NCBI RefSeq assembly: GCF_014839805.1 | Contig: NC_051116.1 | Coordinates: 4,755,556-4,819,555 of the forward strand | Source: Manduca sexta | Lineage: Eukaryota; Arthropoda; Insecta; Lepidoptera; Sphingidae | DNA: 64,000 nucleotides | Reading direction: 5' to 3' | Shown: positions 1 through 10,759 of the stretch, in pieces | Layout of the letters: every line of letters starts with the position of its first letter | Position numbering within the stretch: the first letter of the stretch is position 1 | Made by a program: the position numbers and the translations under genes | The notes under the pieces: generated by a model | Seen by the model: only the letters and a program-made list of their open reading frames with translations | Databases searched by the model: none | What the model was told of the DNA's origin: nothing

Positions 1-184
1 GCTTATGTTTCTGTTATAATAGTAAGATATATCCCAAGATCATAACAAAGAGATTATTTAGCGGCATATTGAAGAGCCTTACGCCGGGATAAATATTATT
101 CACACATGGTTTACCTCGGAAAGGGTCAGGACTTGGTGGATACGAAAACTTTTGTGTTACCGCCAAGGATCTTTTTTTGGATGA

Positions 185-660
185 TATTTCTTTAATACAT
201 CAAAATGCAATTATTTTTCGCATTTTGTCGTGTTTTTTATGGTTATCTCCCGTATAAGACTTTGCAGTCTTCATGGTCGAGAGGCGAACTAAGGTGTTGA
301 TAGTCTGAAAAGTCAAAGTAACATCTATTTACAGTCAATAATTATACGTTTTTATTTTCTTGTTGATGGTCCGATCTACGCAGAATGAGCTAACGGTGTC
401 TTGAAGTCTGGCAGCCGGTCTTTTGGTGTCAGACTGAATTAAAATGTAGAACAGCATCCTAGGCTTGTGCAAGATTCTAACCATCTTCTCTATTAAAATT
501 TGAATGATTTTTAATTGTAATAGCCTCGCATATCATAATCAGGAATCGGTGTTCTTTAGCAACGATTTGTGGCTTGACTAGTCGCAGATAACAAAAAACG
601 TCGCTATAAAATTATAATATAAAAAACCCCGATAAAATCCGTAAAATAATTTTATCCTTC
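185..660. repeat. Diverged copy of the foldback repeat family
   Basis: The left part (about 200-320) and the internal block GTTGATGGTC..TCTACGCAGAATGAGCT (about 364-390) match the fuller copy at 63145-63510, and the right part near 590-650 (TATAATATAAAAAACC..GATAAAATCCG) is the inverse of the left part. The stretch 430-570 has no match in that copy. Nothing else recognisable lies in 1-184 or 661-939. Confidence 0.55.
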
Positions 661-939
661 CTTATCCGCTCCCGCTACCGATCATCACCAAGACCTCTCA
701 GTGATCACTTACGACAAAGCATTTACAATGTATTAATACACATCGTTCCGCTTAACTTATGCATAACGTGCTCTATTATCTAATCATCATCATTTTTAAT
801 ACGTGTAACAATTAGGGTCATTTTTAAGGTTTAAATGCTTGGACCCTGGAGCAAAGCTTTACGGTGTAATAGATTTTCAAATTATGATTAGTACAGGAAA
901 TATTGTGTTCTGGTTTAAAGAACATTAAATACTGTACCA

Positions 940-1191
940 GTGGTAGGCACTCAGACAGTATATAATACACGAGCCTCTTCTGTTACTGAGAGGAGTTAGG
1001 TTTTAGTCCCTAACAGTGACCTAGTGCGATTTGGTAGACCTCACACATCCTCAAAACTTCTATAAAGAATTTCACTTGTATGCAGGTATCCACATAAATT
1101 TAGAAAAATCAGAGCAGTGTGACCTTGGGATTTGAACCTGCGGACATTCGTCTCGGCAGTCTGTTCCACACAAAACTAGGTTATCGCCGCT
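940..1191 (-). repeat. tRNA-derived SINE, family 1, diverged
   Basis: Reverse-strand copy. It ends in the tRNA-like head (reverse complement of GGCGATAGCCTAGTTGG..GGTTCAAATCCC, here near 1130-1191), preceded by the body with GAGAGG..TTAGG. It is more diverged than the other copies and shows no clear target-site duplication. Confidence 0.6.
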
Positions 1192-1599
1192 TATTAATTT
1201 TTGAACACTTAGTAAATTTTATAGTATTGTAATTAAAATCCTATGCTACTACTTTTTATACATAGATAGCCAGAAGACGCGCAAGATCATCATTCACTAT
1301 AAAAACTTTTTCAATAGAAACTCACAAAACAAACCCGTATCTACATATCAGAAGATAATTTGTAGCCACAACACCGACAAATAAATAACATCTACACTCG
1401 ACACGAAAACTGACGATTTGTATAACGTTATTAATTATTGCGGCGTTAGAAACTGTGCTTTAATTGTTACTGTGAGAAGGATTTTTTGTAGTTAGGCGTC
1501 GCGCAAAGGCCGTTAAGTTTGCATCGATGTAAATGACATGAATTATTATGTTGGTAATTATTTTGACGTTTGCGCGTGTGTTTTAGCTACCTTGAGATA

Positions 1600-1800
1600 A
1601 AACAAAAATACACATCACGCATTTATTTCTGAAAGGTTGTGTAGAAGCGTAATGATGATGATATAATAGGGGGTGAGTCTATCGCCATATCGGGCACAAA
1701 TTCCAGATTCCAGGCTGATACTGAGCAGAAAAACCCAAATATCATTTTTCTCGACCTGAGATTCGAATCTAGGATCTCATAGCGCTGCAGTACCTTGAGA
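1600..1800 (-). repeat. tRNA-derived SINE, family 2, diverged
   Basis: Reverse copy of the family best seen at 58973-59235. The tail (ACATCACGCATTTAT) comes first, then the block for 'TATCGCCATATCGGGCACAAATTCCAGA', and last the degenerate B-box region 'GATTCGAATCTAGGATCTCATAGCGCTG'. No gene is seen in 1800-2414. Confidence 0.6.
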
Positions 1801-2414
1801 TATTAAAAATTAAAAAAAAATCTTTATTGAAATATGTTAAGTTTATAGCCACATATAACTAATTATAATATGATAAAATGAAATAAGTTCATAACTGACT
1901 GTATTATAAGATAAAAGTTCATAAGAACCATTTCAATTATTCTGAAGCAAAACTTATTTTCAAATTCCGAATCCTGACGAACATTTCAAGCTTCAAAGGG
2001 ATTTCGAAACTATTTTCCATTAAAAATACATTTTAGATGCAATTTGCGTCTTGCTTTTCCATTAATACGGGCTTATGGGTCGATGGTTTGTTAATTGGCA
2101 ACTAGAAAATAAGTAGGTGAGTTCGTTTATATTGAAAACTAGCTTCAAACAGAAACAGAAGAATTTTGAAAGGAATACCGACATTTTTGAAGCATTGGAA
2201 TTGGAAAAATACAGGAGCAACAGCAAAGCGATATTTGAAGTAAGCAAATAGAAATTTAACTATGAAGAGTTTAAAGGTGTAGTATATAGAACATAGGCAG
2301 AAGTTAAAATAAAAAGCTTTATTCATCACGTATGCGAACATAGTTGCATTTATGATGAGTCAAGGTGTATGAGAATATTTAATTACTACTTATATAAAGT
2401 CGCTCATTCATCGA

Positions 2415-2732
2415 TATATATGTATTACGTACTAGATTTGGAATTCCGAACATACACTGTGTTCAACTGAATTGAACTGCAATCCATTCAAATTGACTTT
2501 AGTTTGGTAAATATTTATAGCTTGTGGTAATGTACGGAGCGGCGCTCATGATATAATAACTCGAGTCCAAGTGTAAACCTAGATTAAATATATTAGTCAA
2601 ATAAGTAAAATTATTTGTTGTTCAAGTAAATAAATAAGTTATAATGGTGACGTTTTGGTTGCCATTTTAGTTCAAATTTTGAACAAATAGTTTATATGGA
2701 CGTTCGTGTCTATAGGATATACGTCAATGCGC
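2415..2732 (+). repeat. Dispersed repeat, about 300 bp, unknown class
   Basis: This block recurs in inverted orientation at about 41255-41540. Shared landmarks include the start near TATTACGTACTAGAT, 'CACTGTGTTCAACTGA', 'GTACGGAG', 'CTCGAGT', 'GACGTTTTGGTTGCCATTTTAG' in part, and the end 'TATATGGACGTTCGTGTCTATAG'. No coding capacity is seen, and the class is unknown. Confidence 0.6.
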
Positions 2733-3079
2733 TTATTATGGTTATATAACTAAAGACATTTTATATAGGACATAAAATAAATTAAAGACTATAAAGTAAA
2801 TATACAAAGTAATGTATAATATGTACTATAGATAATAAACTATAATAGCCCGCTAAGCAAAGACAGCCATGTGTTAAGCCAAGTCAATATGCTAAGACAC
2901 GGGAGCCGCAACTTTCAATCGAGCCTGTCAAAAGTACCTATCAATATTGTCCATGGTCCGTCGTTGATTATTCGTGACGTCATACCTAACTGTTAAATCG
3001 ACTAATGTAAATAGCCGAAGTATTGTAAGGAACATTCAGTTGCGTACACTTGAACAAGTCTGAACGCTGTCCTTTTTGT

Positions 3080-3630
3080 AAAACAAAGTCTTATCTCCTT
3101 TTCTGTCTGTTAGTATGTTACCGATTTTCTCATAATCTACTGAACGGATTTTTATGGAATTAGGTATGGAGCGGTAAAAGCGGCGATAGCCTAGTTGGGT
3201 GTGGAACGGTCTGCCGAGACGAATGTCCGCAGGTTCAAATCCCAAGGGCACACACCTCTGATTTTTCTAAAAAATGATGTGTGTATTCTTTATGAATTAT
3301 CGCTTGCTGTAACGGTGAAGGAAACATCGTGAGGAAACCTGCATACCTGAGAAATTCTCTATAGGAATTTCGAAGGTGTGTGAAGTCTTACCAATCCGCA
3401 TTAGGCCAGCGTGGTGGACTAAGGCCTAATCCCTCTCAGTAGTAGAGGAGGCCCGTGCTCAGTAGTGGGCAAGTATATAATACAGGGCTGATATTATTAT
3501 TATTAGGTATGGAGATAATTAAGACCCTGGGAAGGTTTAGGTTACTTTTTATCTCGGGAAAATATATTACGGGACTTTTATCCCGGGAAATTCCTTCACG
3601 GGGGTGAAGCGGCGAGCAAAAGCTAGTATA
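3080..3630 (+). repeat. Dispersed repeat family 6, interrupted by a SINE
   Basis: The family starts near ACAAAGTCTTATCTCC and runs through 'TCATAATCTACTGAACGGATTTTTATG', 'AAGACCCTGGGAAGGTT' and 'GGGACTTTTATCCCGGGAAA' to 'GCGAGCAAAAGCTAGT'. Here it is split at 3171/3502 by a SINE flanked by a duplicated ATTAGGTATGGAG. Other copies lie at 5800-5980, 42030-42120, 43025-43250, 50920-51035, 57525-57735 and 63700-63835. The class is not determined. Confidence 0.65.
3172..3501 (+). repeat. tRNA-derived SINE, family 1, with 13-bp target-site duplication
   Basis: Nearly full-length copy. A tRNA-like head carries A-box-like GATAGCCTAGTTGG and B-box-like GGTTCAAATCCC. The body contains GGAAACATCGTGAGGAAACC and GGCCAGCGTGGTGGACTAAGG, and the tail is ATATTATTATTATT. 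It is flanked by perfect 13-bp repeats ATTAGGTATGGAG (3159-3171 and 3502-3514), which is the signature of LINE-mediated retroposition into the family 6 repeat. Confidence 0.88.
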
Positions 3631-5084
3631 ATAATTCTAAAATGAATAAGTTACTTTTACATTTATACTTCACTCTTTTGTTTTAAAATATAGACAGGTG
3701 TTCTGGTGGAGCGTACAGCGTAAGAGCGTGGAGTAGCAGTTCACTGCTCACTCTCTATCCGCTCACCGACTGAGTAGCAATGTTTATAGTTGTACTGGTT
3801 TGTTTTATTTAGTGTCTTTATACCATTTCATCCACGAAGATGCACCCCACTACTTTTTAGGCGGGGATATTGGGGGTTGTTACGGGTTAACAGACTGTTC
3901 CAAGCTTGAGCCTCAACGCTATTCATTGTAGTCTGCATTTGGACTCATGCTGCATGTGGGACAACGTATCTAATGGTGGACCACGCCCAACCGTTATCCC
4001 AATTATTGACTCACGTCGCCTCTCATTTTGTTTCAAAGGAAAATATGATCTGTACAATACTACAAATACCATCAATTCAATTACCAACTCAGTACACTAT
4101 ATTCATGAAATATTTTTTTACTCGTATCTTCGACTGCATGGAATTCGACTTTTTGAAAGATATTAAATAATTCATATGTTCTTTCTTACCTTAAATTGTA
4201 CAAAATACCAAAATTGGTTCAACGAATTAACCTTAAAGCATTATGGACTGATAGATAAACTTTTTATTATTAGCAAGAATTTCGTTGAAGATCTCTTAGC
4301 TACAGCCTTGTTTTAAAAATACTCGAAGTAATACATACGTTCTCCTTTGTTTTCATAGGATGTGTACATAATGTTTTTTCTTTATCATTGTTTACATTTC
4401 TGTTGCGAAATACATTATGGATACTGCTTCGTTTGTTATTCTAGTAAAGCTGACCATATCTATTTTACTTTTCAGATTACCTTTTCTCCGTGATTTACGA
4501 TAACTTTTATTTCCGAGCATAAATGTTTTATTCCTGTTATTATTGATTTATACGTACATATATTTATATTATTGATTTTACATGGCGATGCATGTCATAT
4601 TATGGCACGAAATACACTTGGCGAAAGGTGAGTGCCCTGATTACTTCTTTGGTCACCCCTTCGGGGATAAAAACTTGATGTGTGTGTATAAGCTTTTCTA
4701 TATTATTTTATATCATTCAATGCTTTTTAATTAGGACATAAACCAGAAATGCTATAAACTGTAATAAAAAAAATCAGCTGATAACTAAGAATTTCATTAA
4801 CTTATTCACCAAAAATGATGTCGAACATGTTAGTAATATTTAGTAGGTTTTGCAATACATACCGAATATGTAAATCACTCGACCATCAAAACCAAATCGA
4901 CGGTTGTAAGGCTGATTGACTTTTTTTATTTTTAGAAAATTTTTAACTAGGTTAAAAAAAAACATAGAAAAAAGTGCAGATTTTGAATATGTGTGAAACT
5001 TAGTATCAGAAAAAAATCGCTTAAGTCAAACCTTTCAACCGACGATAAACATTTTCAATCCTCTATAATATCCGATTCCAACAG
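3631..5084. other. No gene recognised; one SINE family 2 fragment at 4585-4690
   Basis: AT-rich DNA. Short open frames near 3906-4170 have no recognisable features. The 4585-4690 segment (GGCACGAAATACAC..CCCCTTCGGGGATAAA) is the 3' part of SINE family 2. Confidence 0.5.
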
Positions 5085-5365
5085 GCCGGCCTAATTGTGT
5101 TGACTGTACAGGCGTAATCATCTCGCGTCATTCGACATTCTATTGGACCCCAATCCACTTATCATCAGGTTCAGAAGTGTCACTTGTGCACGTACAAAAA
5201 AATCTTACAGGAATGTAAAGAGGCTCGTGTTTCGGTATCAGTCTGTGTATATCCAGTTCAAACAGGCCGACATAATTGTGGCAACTGGCAAGGGATAATC
5301 AGTAGACACTATCTGGACCTCACTATCAGGTACAGGGGTCACTTTTCATGTCCGTATAAGAAATA
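5085..5365 (-). repeat. Two partial copies of repeat family 3
   Basis: The parts at 5085-5195 and 5245-5365 each contain the reversed family 3 landmarks: AGGCCG(G/A)C(A/C)TAATTGTG, TCATCTC or TCAGTAG, GACATTC..GGACCC and CATCAGG. They lie in the same orientation, about 50 bp apart. Confidence 0.55.
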
Positions 5366-5559
5366 TTATTTATCCTTAGTTTTAACTAACACGCCAAGTA
5401 TTATTTGTTATACTAAAGAATCCACAGAATCCAAGCCTCGTACAAGACTGCTAATTTCTTAAACAAACGCCACTCGCTGTCCATTTACTAGCTGGTTTGA
5501 AAGTAATTGTAAAACAAACTGAAGAAAGGTACAAACGGATATGTTAAATGTGTAAATGT

Positions 5560-5795
5560 TTTTGCTGGTGGTAGGATATAGTCTATATCCGCCCGGATAG
5601 CGGCAACTGTACACAAGGTGTTAAAACCCGCCATAGTGATCCAAGTGTGTCGCGTTCTGAGATCAGCCAGTGCATAGGTTCCAACGTGTCGACTGTCGAA
5701 GAGTAATGATCTCTCGTCAGGCGACATACTATTGGCTCCCACTCCACTTACCATCAGGTGCAACGGGGCCACTCCGCCGTGCCTAAAAAAATGTA
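5560..5795 (-). repeat. Repeat family 3, near full length
   Basis: Reverse orientation of the unit seen at 51362-51603 and 62515-62757. It runs from GCTGGTGGTAGGATATA through GTTAAAACCCGCCATAGTG and TCTCTCGTCAGGCGACAT to CCACTTACCATCAGGTGCA. It has no coding capacity and looks like a short non-autonomous element. At 5800-5980 a family 6 copy follows. Confidence 0.65.
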
Positions 5796-6534
5796 TAAGA
5801 CAAAGTCCCCAGTCGCGTCTGTCTGCCTGTATGTACGTAATAAACTCAAAAACTCATTGAAATTTGGTATGGTAGTCTGAGCCTCTGTGAAGGACATAGG
5901 CTACTTTGTCTCCCGGCAAAATGTATAAAGGAACTTTTATTCCGGAGAGAAACACGAACGAAGCCACGAACAAACCTAGTACTATAAAAATATAAAAGAA
6001 TCCATAAAATCGCCGGAAATCGTTTTTTCCCACAACATTAAAATTGCTTTAAATGCGCCTTCAAATATAATAAGTAACAACTATTTTTATTTGAAGACCA
6101 TAGAGCGATTTACTGCGTAATTAGAAAGCCGATTCCCACTTAAAACTTCTATCACCTGACTTTATTAAATTAAAGCGTATATATTTATTTACATGATATC
6201 CATCTAAGCATTGAATTTGATGTCTTTCATCCCATTTTCGACATTAAATGCTCAATGAGAGTAATCAACAGTTCGATATGAAATATATTATCTAGATTAC
6301 CAAGTTAAATGTATTATCAGTTTTAATCTTAAATCGTTTCATCTTTATGCTTTCTTAAGCGGATTAAATGACTGTTTTTGTCAAGTCGGTTAAGGCGAAG
6401 ATTTTATCGTTATAATGAATTTATGAGAGGAAATTATTTTATTTTCAACAGATGTCACATTTTATAGAAATTTGTTAGTTAGTGTATTATTAAAATAAGC
6501 GGGTACAGACTAGATGAATTTATCATGATCTCAA

Positions 6535-6665
6535 CGGAAATTAGCCAGGTACGCAGGAGATATTATAGCAGGTACACAAGTGTATGCGCAACACAAAGGT
6601 CTGTGTTCCTTCACTCTCATAGTCCGGTGAGATGGTAACCCGAAATGACCGGAGAGAGATCAGAT
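6535..6665 (+). repeat. Dispersed repeat family 7
   Basis: The block GCAGGAGATATTATAGCAGG..TGCGCAACAC..CCTTCACTCTCATAGTC..GACCGGAGAGAGA is shared with 61668-61790 (same strand), 40650-40835 (inverted) and 24010-25205 (inverted and interrupted). The class is unknown. Confidence 0.6.
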
Positions 6666-7121
6666 TAACATACCGCCGAGTTCCTGACTCCGAGTTACTG
6701 AATAATGTTTTATTACTGGAAAAAGTCATAAATTCCATAAGATCATATGTTGAGTCAATTTACACACTTTACTGTGGTGTAGTGCTAGTAGTATCTTTTA
6801 ATTTCTCATGTTTTAGTTCATCCAACGTATTCGGAGCATGAATCCTAATGCATAAATTGCTTTCTGTCTTTTGATATAAAATATAACAAATAAATGGTAG
6901 GTTGTTTAACTTAGCCCTATAGCTCTGACTATGACGTATTTATTCCAATGTGCATGAATGGAACAATATCCATCAATATTGTTCACAATTTACCAACACA
7001 AAATTAATGTAAGCGCAGACTTCTAGCATTCCTTACCAACCAACCTGGTTAATATGAGGCTTGTCATCCTCACCTTGACTCATATCAGACGTATTGTCCT
7101 GCGAAGGCTATATAATAATAA

Positions 7122-7445
7122 ATAATAATATCAGCCCTGTATTATATAATGTCCCCCTGCTGGGCACGGGCCTCCTCTACTACTGAGAGGGATTAGGCCT
7201 TAGTCCACCACGCTGGCCTAGTGCGGATTGGTAGACTTCACACACCCTCGAAATTTCTATAGAGAACTTCTCAGGTATGCAGATTTCATCACGATGTTTT
7301 CCTTCACCGTTAAAGCAAGCAATAATTCACAAAGAATACACACATAATTTTTTTGAAAAATCAAACGTATGTGCTCTTGGGATTTGAACTTGCGGACATT
7401 CGTCTCGGCAGTCCGTTTCACAAACAACTAGGCTATCGACGCTAT
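7122..7445 (-). repeat. tRNA-derived SINE, family 1
   Basis: Full-length reverse copy. It opens with the (AAT)n tail and AATATCAGCCCTGTATTATATA, then the body CACGGGCCTCCTCTACTACTGAGAGGGATTAGG in part, and ends with the degraded tRNA head GGATTTGAACTTGCGG..CAACTAGGCTATCG. Confidence 0.8.
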
Positions 7446-7685
7446 TTAAAGGCTGCGAAGGCTATAAAAAATATAATAATTAAGCGACTACGGCTTCCCC
7501 TTAACATATTTATAGTGATCGTCTTGTAACCTGTTCCGGGCGCCGCGCCGCATCGATCAGGGGCTAATACGCGTTAACGGACTATGTACAACACGGATTC
7601 ATGTTTTGGATGCGGTATACGAATGTTAATTTTAATGACAGTTGATGAAAGATTTATTTATTTATCTATATGCAGTGAATTTGTA

Positions 7686-7836
7686 TCATCATCATGATCA
7701 TCCACTGTTGAATATGGGACTCCCCCAAAAATGCCAGATGGCTTTATTGGAAGTGGCCCGCATCCAGCGACCTTCTGCAACTTTTATGAGATCATCGGTC
7801 CACCACGTGGATGGACGACCGGCGCTGCGATTGCCA
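7686..7836 (-). pseudogene. RTE-like LINE reverse transcriptase, C-terminal fragment
   Basis: On the minus strand this short block reads as a peptide with GRPSTWWTDDLIKVAEGRWM, matching the GRP..RW.DD(I/L)..(A)G..WM segment found near the C-terminus of insect RTE/BovB-type non-LTR retrotransposon polyproteins. Only about 50 codons remain and nothing of the endonuclease or polymerase core is present. Two other such 3' ends lie at 39319-39485 and 48672-48765. Confidence 0.65.
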
Positions 7837-7864
7837 TTTCTACTCTGGAGTGAAACAGACTATA

Positions 7865-8000
7865 ATGATATTCGCCGATATAATTACCACCAAACATGTA
7901 AAACTTTTATAGTGGCTCATACGGTCACATTCTGAGGTCAAGCTGTGTGTATCCGGTTTCGAACAGGCTTATGTCTACTGGTGAGAAGCAATCATTTATT
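7865..8000 (+). repeat. Diverged fragment of repeat family 3
   Basis: Landmarks similar to family 3 (CATAGTGGCTCA-like motif, GTGTGTATCCGGTTTCGAACAGGC) occur in a rearranged, diverged block. Confidence 0.35.
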
Positions 8001-8052
8001 ATCAATTGTTACTCTATTCCGAAGCTTCAGGTTCGTCTATTCCCGTTATTCC

Positions 8053-8096
8053 CCACCTTATGTCCATCACTGGTGGAATAGATGGACATAAGGTGG
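8053..8096. repeat. Perfect 16-bp inverted repeat (hairpin)
   Basis: CCACCTTATGTCCATC at 8053-8068 is exactly inverted at 8081-8096, with a 12-nt spacer. It lies about 90 bp outside the left Polinton end and belongs to no element I recognise. Confidence 0.8.
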
Positions 8097-8178
8097 ACTT
8101 TTCAATACTAAACATACATTTTTAACTGTAGTGTGTAGACCTTTGAAATAAAACCACGCACGGACTTTATTGCGGTTA

Positions 8179-8184
8179 TTTATA
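8179..8184. repeat. Left 6-bp target-site duplication of the Polinton
   Basis: TTTATA here equals TTTATA at 21991-21996, immediately outside the two inverted-repeat ends. A 6-bp duplication is the known signature of Polinton integrase. Confidence 0.92.
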
Positions 8185-8416
8185 AGTAGTAAGGGATTCA
8201 CCGATACCCGAGCACCTGCGAAGCCACCCCGCGCCCCCAGCCACGGGGGGTCCGCGGCCTGCTCCAGGGCCGGGCCACCATACTATCCGCGAATTAAATT
8301 GATATCAACCGCGAATTAAATTGATATCAACCGCGAATTAAAATAATACCGACCGCGAATTAAAATAATACCGACCGCGAATTAAAATGATATCAACCGC
8401 GAATTAAAATAATACC
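8185..8416. repeat. Left terminal inverted repeat of the Polinton
   Basis: The outer 100 bp begin AGTAGTAAGGGATTCACC and contain a very GC-rich block (about 8204-8278, with CCCCCAGCCACGGGGGG able to fold). Six 22-bp repeats follow (8287-8416). I found no mismatch against the reverse complement of 21759-21990. Inward of 8416 the left side switches to protease coding sequence, whereas the right side continues with more 22-bp units. Confidence 0.93.
8287..8416. repeat. Subterminal 22-bp tandem repeats (left, six units)
   Basis: Units start CCGCGAATTAAA and alternate between the endings TTGATATCAA, ATAATACCGA and ATGATATCAA. The period is exactly 22 bp, or two helical turns. Such repeats could be binding sites for a replication or terminal protein or for the integrase; no function can be shown from the sequence. 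Confidence 0.9.
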
Positions 8417-8758
8417 TATTTATAATACAAATACATTATACAGTACTCTCCACACACAATAGTAAAATCATTTTGAATTCGATCTGTATTGTAATTCCAC
8501 ATTCTAGAATTTCTCGCTAAAAACATTCGGTGGTATCCTTGAGGTGGTCGACCATATGAGTCAAAATATTGTCCAAATCCATTCTTATCTATGTGTATGG
8601 CAACCCAATGAGAACCTGGTTTATTATCAGGGATCTAAGTTACTTACTATGTATGCAGGAGTTACAACATATATCGGTAAACGATTGGCTGCATACACAT
8701 TATATTCAATGCATGGATCAATTTTTTTCAAGTAATTCTGTATTTCTATTGTATTCAT
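8416..8758 (-). CDS. PRO: Polinton adenovirus-type cysteine protease (frameshifted)
   Basis: The predicted role is maturation cleavage of capsid precursor proteins in the virion, as in adenovirus. ATG at 8758-8756 opens a 43-codon frame ending near 8629. In the next frame the family's catalytic features follow: GSHWVAIHI with the His codon at 8608-8610, QYFDSYG with Asp at 8561-8563, and IVCGEYC with Cys at 8440-8442. This is the His-(Asp/Glu)-Cys order of adenain-like C5/C48 proteases. One frameshift lies near 8629-8645. The frame stops at TAG 8418-8416, right at the inner edge of the inverted repeat, so the protein is about 114 residues and lacks most of the tail that usually follows the cysteine. 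It is the last gene of the minus-strand series, downstream of the major capsid gene. The motif order supports the family strongly; activity is doubtful. Confidence 0.85.
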
Positions 8759-8931
8759 TTTATTTACTAAATTGTTGCACAATCTTATCAGGTTGAACGA
8801 CAAAGTGGTAATATCATCAATATGGTTAACAATAACCTGTTATGGTTCTCTTTATTGAAAGACAGATATTTTTTGTGGGGTTGCAAGGATTAAATTACAA
8901 AAAAAAAAAAAATATTATATGATGTAATCAT

Positions 8932-8937
8932 TTTATT
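8932..8937 (-). terminator. Poly(A) signal AATAAA after the major capsid gene
   Basis: On the minus strand AATAAA occurs 43 nt beyond the capsid stop codon at 8980, in an AT-rich spacer. An A/T homopolymer of about 14 bases lies at 8898-8912. This is a plausible 3' end of the capsid transcript, leaving the protease to a longer or separate message. Confidence 0.45.
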
Positions 8938-8979
8938 GAGCAATTTAAAATACTTAATCTATAAACAATTTTTATTTTC

Positions 8980-10293
8980 TTAACTGCTATAATCTACTGA
9001 AATATTACGGTTTTTATCTATTTCAATAACATTATCAAACTCTGCATAAACAATACAGTTAATAGTTTGCGTCAAAGCTGTTTCAAAACGAACTTCCAAT
9101 CTTACACTACCATGTTTTATAAGATTCCAGTGACTGGAAGAGTTTGCTGATAAATCAGGTGTCAAATCAAACGCTAACATACAATACCCTTTGGCATATT
9201 GTTCTCGAGATATTCCATTACCTTCATTAAGAAAATGTATACCTGTACCGGAAAACAACGTATGATATACCGAAGTATAAATATTGCTGTCGAATGAGGG
9301 TTGTAAAGCTTTTGATGGTATTTGTTGACCATCTATATATAAACAAAAAGTATTAATATCATAATTTTCAAAGTTGAATGGGTTTTAGTGAGATTTCCAT
9401 TAAAAGCAGCGTTATTCACAAATCCAACTATACACCTTTTAGGTACTTGTCCTAAGAAAATATTATCAAGAGTTTTTCCTTGAACACCTGATGGTATTGT
9501 TAAAACTTTAACTTCAGCTCGAGTGATAGGGTATTTAGCTGTGGTAGATGCCAAAACCTTCTGGTGTGCAAGTAACACGCTTGGATTGATTCGTGCTCTA
9601 CGAATAATTAAAGTTGCATCCGTAATGGATACCTTCAATTTAAGGTCAACTGAAGAGGCCATAAGATTGAAATTTTCTCTAGAACGAACTAACTTAACAC
9701 ACATATCAACACCGTTAATCAAAAATTTTTCTTGATTGAATAAATCACCATGTAAATGACCAATCATTTCAATTTCTTTACTTTCACCGGCTAACTCTTG
9801 TCTTTTGATAAATCCTTTATTACCATCAGTCGTGGAATCCATGTTGCCAGCTGTATCTTCGTACCATAAACCACAGGTGAGGTGAGAGTTTTTAGCCGCA
9901 GGAGCATAATTCAACAAGTTTTCTATATAAGCGCGATAAGCATAGGTGTTATTGGGTGGCGACACAAGTTTTTGATTCAAGTATACATCAAGTTGACTGA
10001 AGAGTGAGTGTAACCAATTATTCACAGGAGCAACAACTGTAGACGTCACTAGTTTAGTGTTATCTTGATTCAATATTTTAGCTTTTAAGTGAATTAACGT
10101 ATGAGAAAGATCTATGTAGTCATCGCCTGCTCCGGGAACTTGAAATTCTATTGGACCATCGTCCGCTAGTGACGAAATTGGCTTATAATGAATCCAAATC
10201 CCACTTTCAATGCTAGTTTGTGTAGATGGCAATGCAAACAAATCTAATTCAGACTTAATGCATTCACAGGAATGACTGTGTAAAAAAAGACAT
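8980..10293 (-). CDS. MCP: Polinton major capsid protein, double jelly roll (two frameshifts)
   Basis: Predicted to form the hexon-like trimer of the icosahedral shell. The family is often annotated in arthropod genomes as 'F54H12.2-like'. The best start is ATG at 10293-10291; a run of seven T just after it (10282-10288 on the complement) puts the rest out of frame. The main frame then runs from about 10280 to 9370, with family features ECIKSELDLFALPSTQTSIE near the N-terminus, GPIEFQVPG, DDYIDLSHTLIHLKAKI, WLHSLFSQLDVYLN and AYRAYIENLLNY. A second single-base break near 9380-9395 shifts to a third segment containing FSGTGIHFLNEG and ending EIDKNRNISVDYSS at 8980. The two shifts cancel, giving about 437 residues, normal for the family. 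A 5-nt gap separates it from the pX-like gene upstream. Confidence 0.92.
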
Positions 10294-10298
10294 TATGA

Positions 10299-10759
10299 TT
10301 AATTGTTAGAAAATATATCTTTGATCTGTTTTGAAGTAATTTTCGATTTTTTTAGAGCTTTCACTTTCGCAGTCAACGATGGAATGACTCCTGGTAGACG
10401 TTTTCGTTTTGTTATATAGCCCGATCCGGACATATTAATTCTATCAATTTTTCGTCTGCTTTTCGTTTCAAGTTTGAACCAGCTTCTTTAAGACGTGTTT
10501 TTATTGAATCCTCCATAGGTCGCGCACTAACCATATCTGTCAATAGGCCAACACCAGCACTCAATGCCTCTTTACCAACAGCACGAACCCCACTGGATAG
10601 TAATGGTAAAACTGACCTAAATAAACCCCCAAGGAAACTTCCGATTCCATGTCCCTTTTGATATGATGCTCCTTTGTATACCACTCCTATACCTGACCCA
10701 GCTTGATGAGAGTAATAGCGTTCATATGGGCATGTCATATTGTGGAATTCAGAATGCAT
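10299..10759 (-). CDS. Polinton pX-like virion core protein (one frameshift)
   Basis: Small basic protein resembling the arthropod Polinton relatives of adenovirus core protein pX/mu. It likely binds packaged DNA or the capsid interior. The start ATG at 10759-10757 overlaps the stop of the minor capsid gene as TAATG. The first 115 codons include the conserved YQKGHGIGSFLGGLFRSVLP segment and SGVRAVGKEAL, then a Lys/Arg-rich stretch NLKRKADEK. That frame ends at 10412, but an overlapping frame from about 10433 to 10299 supplies the expected GSGY..KRKR and Lys-rich tail ending KDIFSNN. One frameshift near 10425-10445 is therefore likely. The family is recognised from the Gly-rich amphipathic block; the role is inferred from adenovirus. 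Confidence 0.75.

Noticed and set aside
8287..8416. CRISPR-like array from the 22-bp repeats
   Set aside because: Units are contiguous without spacers and belong to the ends of a eukaryotic transposon.
8544..8796. Two overlapping plus-strand frames of 63 and 75 codons
   Set aside because: They lie antisense to the protease, whose His, Asp and Cys motifs read on the minus strand; no features of their own.
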